Assembly (NCBI RefSeq): GCF_000745185.1
Contig: NZ_JQNJ01000001.1
Location: forward strand, 1,015,501 to 1,079,500
Length of the DNA stretch: 64,000 nucleotides
Source: Muricauda sp. MAR_2010_75
GTDB lineage: Bacteria; Bacteroidota; Bacteroidia; Flavobacteriales; Flavobacteriaceae
Direction: 5' to 3'
In this document: positions 34,386 through 42,928 of the stretch, one piece after another
Layout of the letters: each line of letters begins with the position of its first letter
How positions within the stretch are numbered: position 1 is the first letter of the stretch
Made by a program: the position numbers and the translations under genes
Notes under the pieces: model-generated
Seen by the model: only the letters and a program-made list of their open reading frames with translations
What the model was told of the DNA's origin: nothing
The model's database searches: none

Positions 34386-37300
34386 TTACCCTACGATATT
34401 CACAATCTTGCCGGGAACCACAATAACCTTTTTAGGGGCACGCCCTTGCAGTTGTTCTTGGGTTTTTTCGTGAGCCAAGACAGCTGCCTCAATTTCATCC
34501 TTACCCATATCTAACGGAAGTTCCAATTTAAAGCGCATTTTTCCATTAAAGGAAATAGGATACTCTTTGCTGCTCTCCACCAAGTATTTCTCTTCAAACT
34601 TGGGGAATGGGGCTTCGGCGATGGACTCGGTATGACCCAAACGTTCCCAAAGTTCCTCAGCAATGTGTGGTGCATAGGGTGATACCAAAATAGCCAGTGG
34701 TTCCAAAATGGCCTTGCTGGTGCATTTTTGGGCGGTCAACTCATTGACACAGATCATAAAAGTGGAAACCGACGTATTGAACGAGAAGTTCTCAATATCC
34801 TCTTCCACTTTTTTGATGGTCTTGTGGAGGGTTTTTAGATTTTCTGGGGTGGGTTCCGCTTCGACTCCGCTCAGCGACCCGTCCATATATGGGGAATAGA
34901 GTTTCCATAATTTCTTTAAGAAGGAATGTACCCCGGTAATTCCTGCCGTGTTCCAAGGCTTGGATTGCTCCAACGGGCCGAGGAACATTTCATACAACCG
35001 AAGGGAATCTGCGCCATACTCCTCACAAATGGCATCTGGGTTGACGACATTGTATTTGGATTTGGACATTTTTTCAATTTCCCTAAAAACATCAACCAAA
35101 GTATCTTTGGTCATATCCTCGTTGGGAATAACTTTTTCTCCATCAAAAAAATGTGCATTACCAATATGTTTTAGACGAGGGTCATCCTTGAATGGCAGTA
35201 TTCTTACTTTATTATTTTTTATGTCATCAACGGGAATATTGGTTGATTTAAAGGCTATAAATGATTTATTGTAATCCCTATAAGATTTGTTAAAATCTAG
35301 ATGAAGCTCAATTCGTTCATTTAAAAAATCAAAAAGTGGTTTCGGCAACTTATCTATAGTTCCGTTATATAAATCCAAACCCTCATAAACTTCTTTACTT
35401 ATTATGACTTGACAATAGGCAGGTACATCTTCTTCTCCTTTTATTAATCTTCCTTCAATAATATTGAAAAATGCACTTTCCCCGGTAATCATCCCTTGGT
35501 TAATCAACTTTTGGGCATACTCGTCTTTGGGCACATAGCCTCTATCAAACATAAACTTTTGCCAAAAACGGGAATACAAGAGGTGGCCTGTGGCATGCTC
35601 ACTACCTCCTATATATAAGTCCACATCCTGCCAATAGTCAATGGCTTCCTTGGAGAAAATAGCCTCGTCATTACGCGGGTCCATATACCTATTAAAGTAT
35701 TGGGAACTCCCTGCCCAACCGGGCATGGTGTTCAACTCCAATGGAAAAACGATCTTATGATCAATCAAATCGTTGGAAACGACTTTATTTTTATCGGTGT
35801 CCCATGCCCAATGCGTAGCATTGCCCAAAGGCGGCTCGCCTGTTTCGGTGGGGAGGTATTTTTCCACTTCGGGGAGTTCCAAAGGCAAATGTTCCAAGTC
35901 AATCATCTGCGGCATCCCATCCACATAATACACCGGAAAGGGCTCCCCCCAATAGCGTTGACGGCTAAATACGGCATCCCGAAGGCGATAGTTCACTTTT
36001 CCTACACCATGCCCAATCTTTTCCAATTCGGCTATGATTTTCTTCATGGCATCCTTATAGGAAAGCCCGTTGAGAAAATCGGAATTGGCAATTACCGTAG
36101 TTTCCTTATCGGCAAATGCTTCTTTCGAAACATCGACCCCCTCAAAGATATTTGGAATAGGGATCTTGTAGTGTATGGCAAAGTCATGATCACGTTGGTC
36201 ACCACAAGGAACCGCCATGACCGCACCGGTTCCGTAACTGGCCAACACATAGTCGCCAATCCAAATGGGAATGGGCTCTTTGGTAAAGGGATGCTCCGCA
36301 TATCCTCCGGTAAACACTCCTGAAACTGTTTTCACATCGGCCATCCGATCCCGCTCGGAACGTTTGGCAGTAGCTTCCACATAGGCGTCCACTTCCGCTT
36401 TTTGTTCTTGAGTTGTGATTTTGGCCACCAAATCGTGTTCCGGGGCCAAGGTCATAAAACTTACCCCAAAAATGGTGTCTGGGCGGGTGGTGAAAACTTC
36501 AATAGTGTCATCAAATCCTTTTACATCAAAAGTCACCGATGCTCCTACGGAACGTCCAATCCAGTTGGTTTGGGAATCCTTGAGCGGCTGTGGCCAGTCA
36601 ATTCTGTTCAATCCATCCAATAAACGCTGGGCATAAGCCGTAATTCGCATGCTCCATTGCGTCATTTTTTTGCGTATTACGGGGTGACCCCCACGTTCGG
36701 AAACGCCATTCACAATCTCATCATTCGCCAAAACGGTTCCCAAAGCAGGGCACCAGTTGACTTCGGTATCGGCCAAATAGGTCAATCTATATTTTAAGAG
36801 GATTTCTTGCTTTTCCTTTTCCGAAAAATTGACCCATTCTTCAGCAGAAAAAACAGGAGTATCCTCATCGCATGCGGCTTCTACTTTTGCATTTCCTTCT
36901 TTTTGGAATAGGGAAACCAAGGTTGAGATGTCCTCAGCCTTATCGGAAACTTTATTGTACCACGAATTGAACAGCTGGATGAAAATCCACTGTGTCCATT
37001 TGTAATATCCTGGGTTGGAAGTACGCACTTCACGGTCCCAATCGAACGAAAAGCCAAGTTCATCCAACTGCTCCCGGTACCTTTTAATGTTGTTTTCCGT
37101 CGTTATGGCCGGATGTTGTCCAGTTTGGATGGCATACTGTTCCGCAGGCAATCCAAAAGAATCATACCCCATCGGATGCAGCACATTGAAACCTTTATGT
37201 CTTTTGTAGCGCGAATAGATGTCCGTAGCGATATACCCCAGTGGATGCCCCACATGCAATCCAGCCCCAGAGGGATAAGGAAACATGGACAATGCATAAA

Positions 37301-37397
37301 ATTTGGGTTTGTTGGAGTCGTTGGACGCTTTAAACGTTTTGTTTTTTGCCCAATACTTCTGCCATTTGTCTTCTATCTGACGGAAATCGTAATTCAT
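34386..37397 (-). CDS. leuS: Leucine--tRNA ligase
   Basis: A 1003-residue class I synthetase with HVGHPLGY (HIGH counterpart), an editing domain containing TTRPDTIFG, a WIGRSVGAS segment, and KMSKS in EIEKMSKSKYN (about residue 775). ATG 37395-37397 was chosen; another ATG 5 codons upstream is possible. The protein is 60-80 residues longer than usual for the phylum. Residues about 635-760, just before KMSKS where the leucine-specific domain normally lies, are encoded by DNA of about 30% G+C against about 43% on either side and do not resemble the usual Bacteroidota sequence. Confidence 0.95.
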   Translation of the reverse strand: MNYDFRQIEDKWQKYWAKNKTFKASNDSNKPKFYALSMFPYPSGAGLHVGHPLGYIATDIYSRYKRHKGFNVLHPMGYDSFGLPAEQYAIQTGQHPAITTENNIKRYREQLDELGFSFDWDREVRTSNPGYYKWTQWIFIQLFNSWYNKVSDKAEDISTLVSLFQKEGNAKVEAACDEDTPVFSAEEWVNFSEKEKQEILLKYRLTYLADTEVNWCPALGTVLANDEIVNGVSERGGHPVIRKKMTQWSMRITAYAQRLLDGLNRIDWPQPLKDSQTNWIGRSVGASVTFDVKGFDDTIEVFTTRPDTIFGVSFMTLAPEHDLVAKITTQEQKAEVDAYVEATAKRSERDRMADVKTVSGVFTGGYAEHPFTKEPIPIWIGDYVLASYGTGAVMAVPCGDQRDHDFAIHYKIPIPNIFEGVDVSKEAFADKETTVIANSDFLNGLSYKDAMKKIIAELEKIGHGVGKVNYRLRDAVFSRQRYWGEPFPVYYVDGMPQMIDLEHLPLELPEVEKYLPTETGEPPLGNATHWAWDTDKNKVVSNDLIDHKIVFPLELNTMPGWAGSSQYFNRYMDPRNDEAIFSKEAIDYWQDVDLYIGGSEHATGHLLYSRFWQKFMFDRGYVPKDEYAQKLINQGMITGESAFFNIIEGRLIKGEEDVPAYCQVIISKEVYEGLDLYNGTIDKLPKPLFDFLNERIELHLDFNKSYRDYNKSFIAFKSTNIPVDDIKNNKVRILPFKDDPRLKHIGNAHFFDGEKVIPNEDMTKDTLVDVFREIEKMSKSKYNVVNPDAICEEYGADSLRLYEMFLGPLEQSKPWNTAGITGVHSFLKKLWKLYSPYMDGSLSGVEAEPTPENLKTLHKTIKKVEEDIENFSFNTSVSTFMICVNELTAQKCTSKAILEPLAILVSPYAPHIAEELWERLGHTESIAEAPFPKFEEKYLVESSKEYPISFNGKMRFKLELPLDMGKDEIEAAVLAHEKTQEQLQGRAPKKVIVVPGKIVNIVG
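35161..35490 (-). other. AT-rich block inside leuS (domain replacement or insertion)
   Basis: By hand count 35161-35460 holds 90 G+C of 300 bases (30%), while a sampled flank (36001-36060) has about 43%. The encoded segment (containing GRLIKGEEDVPAYCQ and LHLDFNKSYRDYNKSF) replaces the region between the LINQGMI motif and KMSKS. Reading frame is intact. Confidence 0.6.
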
Positions 37398-37486
37398 GCT
37401 ATTCGCTTTCATTTTCGAGTTGCAAAAATAGGTTTAATCCCCTAAATACAATTTACTTTTCTATTTTTACGTATTGATTCCACTAT

Positions 37487-38365
37487 ATGAGCCAATATAT
37501 TGAAAGATATCAGCGAAGAAAACTGATTTCCTCTTATTTTTCCGTGGTTTTGAGCATCGCTTTGGTGCTGTTCCTTTTGGGAACCCTTGGTCTTTTGGTG
37601 TTGAACACCAAAAAACTGGCCGATCACTTTAAGGAGCAAATTACCATTTCGGTGTTTTTGAAGGACAATGCCAAACCTGTGGAGATCGATCAATTGCAGA
37701 AGAGCCTAACCTTGGCAGAATATACCAAGTCGGCAGATTATATCTCCAAAGAAGACGCTGCGGAGCAATACAGCGAGGACATTGGGGAGAATTTTGTGGA
37801 ATTTTTGGGCTACAATCCTTTAAAGAACTCTATTGATGTGCATTTAAAGGCCGATTTTGTCTCTCCTGAGCAAATTGCCGAGATTGCCGAGGAAATCTCC
37901 ACAAAAACGTATGTGGATGAGGTCAGCTATGACAAACCCTTGATTTCGCTGCTCAACGACAATGCCCGGAAAATCAGTTTGTGGATTTTGGTGGCCAGCG
38001 CGGTGTTTACCGTAATTGCGGTGCTGCTTATCAACAGCTCTATCCGGCTGTCCATTTATTCCAAGCGATTCATTATAAAGACTATGCAGATGGTGGGGGC
38101 CACAAAGACTTTTATTAGACGCCCTTTTATTTGGACAAATATTAAATTGGGTATGGTGGGGGCCGCCGTGGCATTGATTTCATTGAGCATCCTTATATAT
38201 TACATCAACAAAAATTTCCCGGAACTGAATTTGCTTCAGGATTATATGGTGCTTATCTTTTTGTTTGTTGGTGTTTTTGGTCTTGGTGTGGTCATTTCAT
38301 GGGCCAGCACGCATTTTGCTACGCAACGCTTTCTGAATTTAAGAACAGACGATCTATACTATTAG
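37487..38365 (+). CDS. ftsX: Cell division protein FtsX (ABC-type permease)
   Basis: A 292-residue membrane protein: N-terminal cytoplasmic segment with YQRRKLISSYFSV, TM1 (about 20-42), an extracytoplasmic domain (about 43-165), then three TM segments in the FtsX/MacB fold. FtsX works with the ATPase FtsE to activate peptidoglycan hydrolases at the division site. ftsE is not in this neighbourhood, as is usual in Bacteroidota. It leads a plus-strand group with DUF3098, uppP and truB. Confidence 0.93.
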   Translation: MSQYIERYQRRKLISSYFSVVLSIALVLFLLGTLGLLVLNTKKLADHFKEQITISVFLKDNAKPVEIDQLQKSLTLAEYTKSADYISKEDAAEQYSEDIGENFVEFLGYNPLKNSIDVHLKADFVSPEQIAEIAEEISTKTYVDEVSYDKPLISLLNDNARKISLWILVASAVFTVIAVLLINSSIRLSIYSKRFIIKTMQMVGATKTFIRRPFIWTNIKLGMVGAAVALISLSILIYYINKNFPELNLLQDYMVLIFLFVGVFGLGVVISWASTHFATQRFLNLRTDDLYY

Positions 38366-38426
38366 ATTATAGATATTAGACCGCTCCGGTGATAGAATTG
38401 AGGCGCATACTTCCCATATAATTGGT

Positions 38427-38462
38427 TTTGAAAATTTTCTGGGAAACTTTTCATTAAATTTG
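38427..38462 (+). promoter_or_regulatory. Promoter immediately before the DUF3098 start codon
   Basis: TAAATTTG at 38455-38462 is a full TAnnTTTG match ending 4 bases before the ATG at 38467; a TTTG lies at 38427-38430, 24 bases upstream, somewhat far. The transcript would be leaderless. Confidence 0.5.
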
Positions 38463-38466
38463 CGGC

Positions 38467-38730
38467 ATGAGCAAGAAAAAAAAGAACGACCAAAAACCTA
38501 CCAAGGTATTCATTTTCCAAAAGAAAAATTATCTGTTCCTTTTCATCGGCATTGCTTTTATCGCTTTAGGCTTTATTTTGATGAGCGGTGGTGGCAGTGA
38601 TGACCCCGAGGTCTTCAATCCAGACATCTACAACTTTAGAAGAATCCGTTTGGCCCCCACTTTGGTGCTGATCGGTCTGGGCATCCAGATATATGCCATT
38701 TTGTTGAACCCTAACAAAAAGAACGACTGA
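38467..38730 (+). CDS. DUF3098 membrane protein
   Basis: An 87-residue protein with a basic N-terminus, two hydrophobic segments (about 22-40 and 61-79) and the conserved linker DPEVFNPDIYNFRRIRLAP between them, which is the DUF3098 signature. The family is confined to Bacteroidota and consistently sits between ftsX and uppP, implying an envelope or division role; no function is established. Confidence 0.88.
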   Translation: MSKKKKNDQKPTKVFIFQKKNYLFLFIGIAFIALGFILMSGGGSDDPEVFNPDIYNFRRIRLAPTLVLIGLGIQIYAILLNPNKKND

Positions 38731-38731
38731 T

Positions 38732-39526
38732 TTGGAGCTCATTGATGCTATTATTCTTGGTATTATCCAAGGATTGACCGAGTTTTTACCTGTATCCTCC
38801 AGTGGACATTTGGAGTTGGGGAAAGCCATTTTGGGCGCGCACGCTGTCCCTGAGGAAAGCCTGTTGTTTACCGTAATCTTGCACTTTGCCACAGCCTTGA
38901 GTACCATTGTCGTTTTTCGAAAAGACATCATAGAAATATTTAAAGGGCTTTTTCAATTCAAATGGAATGAAGAGACCCAATTTTCCATAAAAATCATCAT
39001 CTCCATGATTCCTGCTGCTTTAGTAGGCCTCTTTTTGAATGATTTTATTGAAGTATTTTTCGATGGTGCCATTGTCATTGTGGGCATCATGCTCATCATC
39101 ACCGCTTTTTTGTTGTATTTGGCGGATTTGGCCAAAACCACGGATAAAGGGGTTTCGTTCCGAAGCGCTTTTGCCATCGGCATGGCTCAAGCTGTGGCCA
39201 TATTGCCCGGAATTTCCCGAAGTGGCGCCACTATATCCGCCGCTGTTCTTTTAGGGGTGGACAAGGGTAAATCAGCTCGATTCTCTTTCTTGATGGTTGT
39301 TCCTTTGATTTTGGGAAAGGTTGCAAAAGATTTAATGAGCGGTGACATCAATTTCCATGGAGACCAGGCCGTGGCCATGGGAGCAGGGTTTATTGCCGCC
39401 TTTATCGCCGGACTTGCTGCCTGTACCTGGATGATCAAGCTGGTGCGCCAAAGTAAGTTGACCTATTTCGCTATTTATTGTTTAATTGTGGGGCTCATTG
39501 CCCTTGCTTGGAGCATTTGGGGATAG
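38732..39526 (+). CDS. uppP: Undecaprenyl-diphosphatase
   Basis: A 264-residue integral membrane enzyme (BacA/UppP) that dephosphorylates undecaprenyl pyrophosphate for peptidoglycan and surface-glycan synthesis. The two catalytic motifs are present: LTEFLPVSSSGHLE near residues 15-28 and LPGISRSGATISA near 155-167. The start appears to be TTG at 38732-38734, one base after the DUF3098 stop; no ATG gives the complete N-terminus. It is coupled to the DUF3098 gene. Confidence 0.94.
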   Translation: MELIDAIILGIIQGLTEFLPVSSSGHLELGKAILGAHAVPEESLLFTVILHFATALSTIVVFRKDIIEIFKGLFQFKWNEETQFSIKIIISMIPAALVGLFLNDFIEVFFDGAIVIVGIMLIITAFLLYLADLAKTTDKGVSFRSAFAIGMAQAVAILPGISRSGATISAAVLLGVDKGKSARFSFLMVVPLILGKVAKDLMSGDINFHGDQAVAMGAGFIAAFIAGLAACTWMIKLVRQSKLTYFAIYCLIVGLIALAWSIWG

Positions 39527-39531
39527 ATCAG

Positions 39532-39539
39532 TATTTTTG
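39532..39539 (+). promoter_or_regulatory. -7 promoter box before truB
   Basis: TATTTTTG, a full TAnnTTTG match, lies just after the uppP stop and 18 bases before the TTG start proposed for truB. Confidence 0.45.
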
Positions 39540-39557
39540 TTGCAAACCCCGAAGCTT

Positions 39558-40244
39558 TTGAAAACCAAAGATGATTTTTTGAATGGTCAAATTCTATTGA
39601 TCGACAAGCCGTTGGAATGGAGTTCCTTTCAAGCGGTGAATGCCCTTAAGTGGGCCATACGGAAAAAATTTGACCTTAAAAAGATAAAAATCGGCCATGC
39701 GGGTACACTTGACCCTTTGGCCACGGGTCTTTTGATTATCTGTACGGGCAAGTTCACCAAGAAAATTCCAGAGCTTCAGGGGCAAGTCAAAGAATATATT
39801 GGCACATTCACACTAGGTGCAACCACCCCTTCTTACGATATGGAAACTGAAGTAGACCAAACTTATCCCACAGCACATTTAACGCAAGCATCCATTAAAA
39901 AAGCTACGAACCAATTTTTGGGTGAAATTGACCAGGTTCCTCCCATCTTTTCGGCCTTAAAAAAAGACGGAAAACGGTTATATGAATTTGCCCGGGAAGG
40001 CAAGGATGTTCAAATAAAATCAAGAAAAATAGAGATATTGGAATTTGAAATTACCCGAATTTCATTGCCGGAAGTGGATTTTAGGGTCGTGTGCAGCAAG
40101 GGCACCTATATTCGTTCTTTGGCGCACGATTTTGGCAAAGCTGTAGGTTCTGGAGCTTATTTATCGGCCCTTAGAAGAACCAAAATAGGGGATTTCAACG
40201 TAAATAATGCTACAAGCCCCAAGGTTTTCAAAGAAAATCTGTGA
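39558..40244 (+). CDS. truB: tRNA pseudouridine(55) synthase
   Basis: A 228-residue pseudouridine synthase. The catalytic motif [16 protein letters not shown] contains the essential aspartate, and the TruB motifs [12 protein letters not shown] and [13 protein letters not shown] are intact. The frame is open from 39486 into uppP without ATG; TTG at 39558-39560 gives the flavobacterial N-terminus ([10 protein letters not shown]) and follows a -7 box, so I prefer it. The C-terminal PUA-like extension is short, as in this phylum. Confidence 0.94.
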   Translation: MKTKDDFLNGQILLIDKPLEWSSFQAVNALKWAIRKKFDLKKIKIGHAGTLDPLATGLLIICTGKFTKKIPELQGQVKEYIGTFTLGATTPSYDMETEVDQTYPTAHLTQASIKKATNQFLGEIDQVPPIFSALKKDGKRLYEFAREGKDVQIKSRKIEILEFEITRISLPEVDFRVVCSKGTYIRSLAHDFGKAVGSGAYLSALRRTKIGDFNVNNATSPKVFKENL

Positions 40245-40298
40245 TTTTATGTCCAAAAAGTGCTGAAGCAGTAGGTTGTATAAGATCACGGGGTAAAA

Positions 40299-40306
40299 TA
40301 TTTTTG
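40299..40306 (+). promoter_or_regulatory. -7 promoter box of the TonB-like gene
   Basis: TATTTTTG, a full TAnnTTTG match, 24 bases before the ATG at 40331, supporting that start over the longer open frame. Confidence 0.5.
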
Positions 40307-40330
40307 AAAAAAAGCGGTTATAGTAAAACC

Positions 40331-41053
40331 ATGAACCTTAATCTTAACAGAAGTCAGTTATCACTATTGATCACATTCTTCTCCATGTCCATCGTGGTCT
40401 TGTTGTTGTTCAACATTCACTTGGGGGGTATGAAGGAAGAAGAATATGTTATTGAAATGAGCTTGGCCGATGAAGATATTGAGGAATTGTTGGAACAAGA
40501 GGAAGAGCGATTGGAAGAATTGGCCAACAACGACCCCATTAAAAGCCATATGGCTTTTAACGAGACCGCCAAACCTACCATAGGAAATCCCGAACCCCTG
40601 AAAACTTTAGAGGAACTCTTGGAAGAAAAAGCATTAAGTAGCGAAACTGGTGAATATGCAGACAATTCCGGTTTTGAGGAGCAGTTGAAGCAACTTAAGG
40701 CAAAGCGTGACGAGAATAAAGAAAAACTGGGCGAACGTGAAGCGCAAAAAGAAGAATTCACCAATTATTTAAAGGACAGACGAACCTCCATTTCGTTTTC
40801 ACTAGTGGAGCGTAATGCCTATTACCTTCCCCCTCCTATTTATACCTGTATTGAAGGGGGCAAAGTGGTCGTCAATATAAAAGTGGATGACAACGGGTAT
40901 GTTACGGAAGCTTCGTTTAACGATAAAAGCTCTGGAACCAGCAACGGTTGTTTGGTGGACAATGCCATTACCTACGCCCTTAAAGCACGGTTCAGTCCCG
41001 ATTCCAAAGCAACACAAATTGGCACCATTACCTACCTATTCCAAGGGAAGTAA
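40331..41053 (+). CDS. TonB-like protein with coiled-coil linker
   Basis: A 240-residue protein with a single N-terminal membrane anchor (about residues 12-31), a highly charged glutamate-rich linker (about 36-155) likely to form coiled coils in the periplasm, and a C-terminal 80-residue globular domain ending in ATQIGTITYLFQGK. The domain order resembles TonB/TolA, but the linker is acidic rather than proline-rich and I cannot confirm a TonB C-terminal fold. It follows truB, and its 3' end overlaps the convergent thioredoxin-fold gene by 18 bases. Confidence 0.65.
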   Translation: MNLNLNRSQLSLLITFFSMSIVVLLLFNIHLGGMKEEEYVIEMSLADEDIEELLEQEEERLEELANNDPIKSHMAFNETAKPTIGNPEPLKTLEELLEEKALSSETGEYADNSGFEEQLKQLKAKRDENKEKLGEREAQKEEFTNYLKDRRTSISFSLVERNAYYLPPPIYTCIEGGKVVVNIKVDDNGYVTEASFNDKSSGTSNGCLVDNAITYALKARFSPDSKATQIGTITYLFQGK

Positions 41054-41668
41054 ATCCAAAATATCTTGTAAAATACCCTCTCCTTTATCCTTATTGTACC
41101 AAACCTGAAGGTCCTGTTTAAAATCTGGGGTAAGTTTTCCATGTTCCTGTTTATAGGCCTCCACCATTTTAGTGGCCGCACGCGGTCTTGGTCCCCATTC
41201 ACCCAAAATTGTCTTTTTCTCCTTATCCCACAGAACCACTTTGGGGATGGAACGGGCTTTGTTGGTCAAAAAGGCATCCATAATCTCAGGGACCTCATCT
41301 CTAAGAACTATTTTAAAATCGATATTGGGGTTGAGTCCTGCAATCTTATTGATGATAGGCAAGCTATGCGCCGCATCCCCGCACCAACTTTCGGTAATCA
41401 CCAAGAATGCCAACCTTGATTTTAAGTTGATAACCTTCTGTTGAATCTCTTCGGGAATCACAAAGGTTTTGTCCCAACGTTTCATTCTGCGGTCATTGAG
41501 TTGGGTATAATGGATGTTCGCTTCGGTTTGAATATGACCAGTGGTTTGTTCAATTTCAACCAAATGGTGCACTAAATTCCTGTATTTCTGGTAATCCATT
41601 CCCATGGAGATGCCTTGCTGCACCAAAGTGGGTTTATCATGCTGTACGTGCTTTTCCAATAAGTCCAT
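41036..41668 (-). CDS. Thioredoxin-fold protein with WCGD instead of CxxC
   Basis: A 210-residue cytosolic protein whose central part (about 95-185) has the thioredoxin fold pattern, with ITESWCGDAAHSLP at the active-site position and the cis-proline in RSIPKVVLWD. The second cysteine of CxxC is replaced by aspartate, so it is not an ordinary disulfide oxidoreductase; one-cysteine versions of this family are common in Bacteroidota. ATG 41666-41668 is preferred because a -7 box (41683-41690) lies inside the longer frame. Confidence 0.82.
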   Translation of the reverse strand: MDLLEKHVQHDKPTLVQQGISMGMDYQKYRNLVHHLVEIEQTTGHIQTEANIHYTQLNDRRMKRWDKTFVIPEEIQQKVINLKSRLAFLVITESWCGDAAHSLPIINKIAGLNPNIDFKIVLRDEVPEIMDAFLTNKARSIPKVVLWDKEKKTILGEWGPRPRAATKMVEAYKQEHGKLTPDFKQDLQVWYNKDKGEGILQDILDLLPLE

Positions 41669-41682
41669 AAAAATCCTTTCTG

Positions 41683-41690
41683 CAAATTTA
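41683..41690 (-). promoter_or_regulatory. -7 promoter box of the thioredoxin-fold gene
   Basis: The minus strand reads TAAATTTG, matching TAnnTTTG, 14 bases before the ATG at 41668. Confidence 0.5.
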
Positions 41691-41818
41691 TTCTTCAAAA
41701 ACAGCCTATTTTCTGACTTTTATCATTGGTTGTATTACACTAAAAAACCTTACAAGATTCTCAACTTGGTTCTTTACGGTCTTAAGAAGTTCCGCTAACT
41801 TTAGCTAAAATTTTTACC

Positions 41819-42382
41819 ATGGATAAACATCGATGCGGTTGGTGTGTGGGCGACCCGCTTTATGAAGCTTATCACGATTTGGAATGGGGTGTTCCCGTAA
41901 AGGATGATGATACACTTTTTGAGTTTTTGATACTGGAGACGTTTCAAGCGGGACTCAGTTGGATCACTATTCTCCGAAAACGGGAAAACTTCAGGGAGGC
42001 GTTTGACCGTTTCGATTACAAGAAGATTGCAGAATACAATCAGGATAAAATTGAAGAGCTGCTACAAAACCCAGGTATCATTCGGAACAAATTAAAAGTA
42101 AACGCCACAGTGTCCAATGCCAAGGCTTTTATGGAAATCCAAGAGGAATTTGGAAGTTTCAGCAAGTACATCTGGGATTTTGTAGATGGTAGCCCTGTTA
42201 AAAATGCTTGGGAAAACTACAAGCACGCTCCGGCCACCAGTGAAATATCGGATGCCATTAGCAAAGATCTAAAAAAACGAGGGTTCAAATTTGTGGGCAG
42301 CACGGTCATCTATGCCCACATGCAGGCCACAGGCATGGTAAATGATCACGAAATTCATTGTTTTAGGTATGATGAGGTCTAG
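41819..42382 (+). CDS. tag: DNA-3-methyladenine glycosylase I
   Basis: A 187-residue base-excision repair enzyme. The N-terminal RCGWCVGDPLYEAYHDLEWG and the C-terminal HxxxCFRY carry the zinc-binding Cys/His residues, and FEFLILETFQAGLSWITIL with LLQNPGIIRNKLKV is the helix-hairpin-helix region. All are diagnostic of Tag. TAACTTTA (41796-41803) may be its -7 box. The end overlaps the next gene by 14 bases. Confidence 0.96.
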   Translation: MDKHRCGWCVGDPLYEAYHDLEWGVPVKDDDTLFEFLILETFQAGLSWITILRKRENFREAFDRFDYKKIAEYNQDKIEELLQNPGIIRNKLKVNATVSNAKAFMEIQEEFGSFSKYIWDFVDGSPVKNAWENYKHAPATSEISDAISKDLKKRGFKFVGSTVIYAHMQATGMVNDHEIHCFRYDEV

Positions 42383-42920
42383 TCTTTTGTTTATTTCCCT
42401 CTTGTCTGTTTTCCAAGTGGTTTTAGGCCAAAACAAGTATGGGAAAGAGTATAAAATTAAAAAGGTGGCGTTTCCTGAAGAAGCACTTGCCCTGATTGAA
42501 GATCATTTGGAAGATGCGAAGCGGGTGCGCTTTTACCAAAGGGAGGACAATAGCAAGAAAGGTTTTAATGCCAAGTTCAAAAAAGGTCGACTGCATTATA
42601 ATGTAAATTTTGATGGAAATGGGAGTTTGAAAGACGTAGCGTTTGATATCAAGGAATTTGATGTTCCTGAGGATAGTTGGGACGCCATTACCGCCTATTT
42701 CAGTTCAAATTATCCCAAGTTGCGCATCAAAAAAATACAGCAACTGCACCCCTCAGGAGGAGACCCAGAAAGAACGGTACATGAAGCTTTCCAAAACTTG
42801 ATGTTGCCCCATATCAACTATAAAATCATTTTTTCAGCAAAAAAAGAGGGGAAGCGACAATCGTATGGGGCGTTGTTTAACGCCAAAGGAAATTTGGTAG
42901 ATGTCCACAAATTATTGTGA
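42369..42920 (+). CDS. Secreted PepSY-like hypothetical protein
   Basis: A protein of about 183 residues with a signal peptide (MMRSSLLFISLL to VVLGQ). The mature part has two similar alpha/beta halves with FDGNGSLKDVAFDI and LFNAKGNLVDVHKLL, reminiscent of PepSY-like periplasmic domains; I do not assign a function. ATG 42369 or 42372 starts the signal peptide, overlapping the tag 3' end in another frame, so translational coupling is likely. Confidence 0.7.
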   Translation: MMRSSLLFISLLSVFQVVLGQNKYGKEYKIKKVAFPEEALALIEDHLEDAKRVRFYQREDNSKKGFNAKFKKGRLHYNVNFDGNGSLKDVAFDIKEFDVPEDSWDAITAYFSSNYPKLRIKKIQQLHPSGGDPERTVHEAFQNLMLPHINYKIIFSAKKEGKRQSYGALFNAKGNLVDVHKLL

Positions 42921-42928
42921 CCTCAAAC

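Noticed and set aside
35700..36323. A 207-residue plus-strand frame inside leuS
   Set aside because: It is antisense to conserved LeuRS editing and catalytic sequence and has no promoter or family match that I can see.
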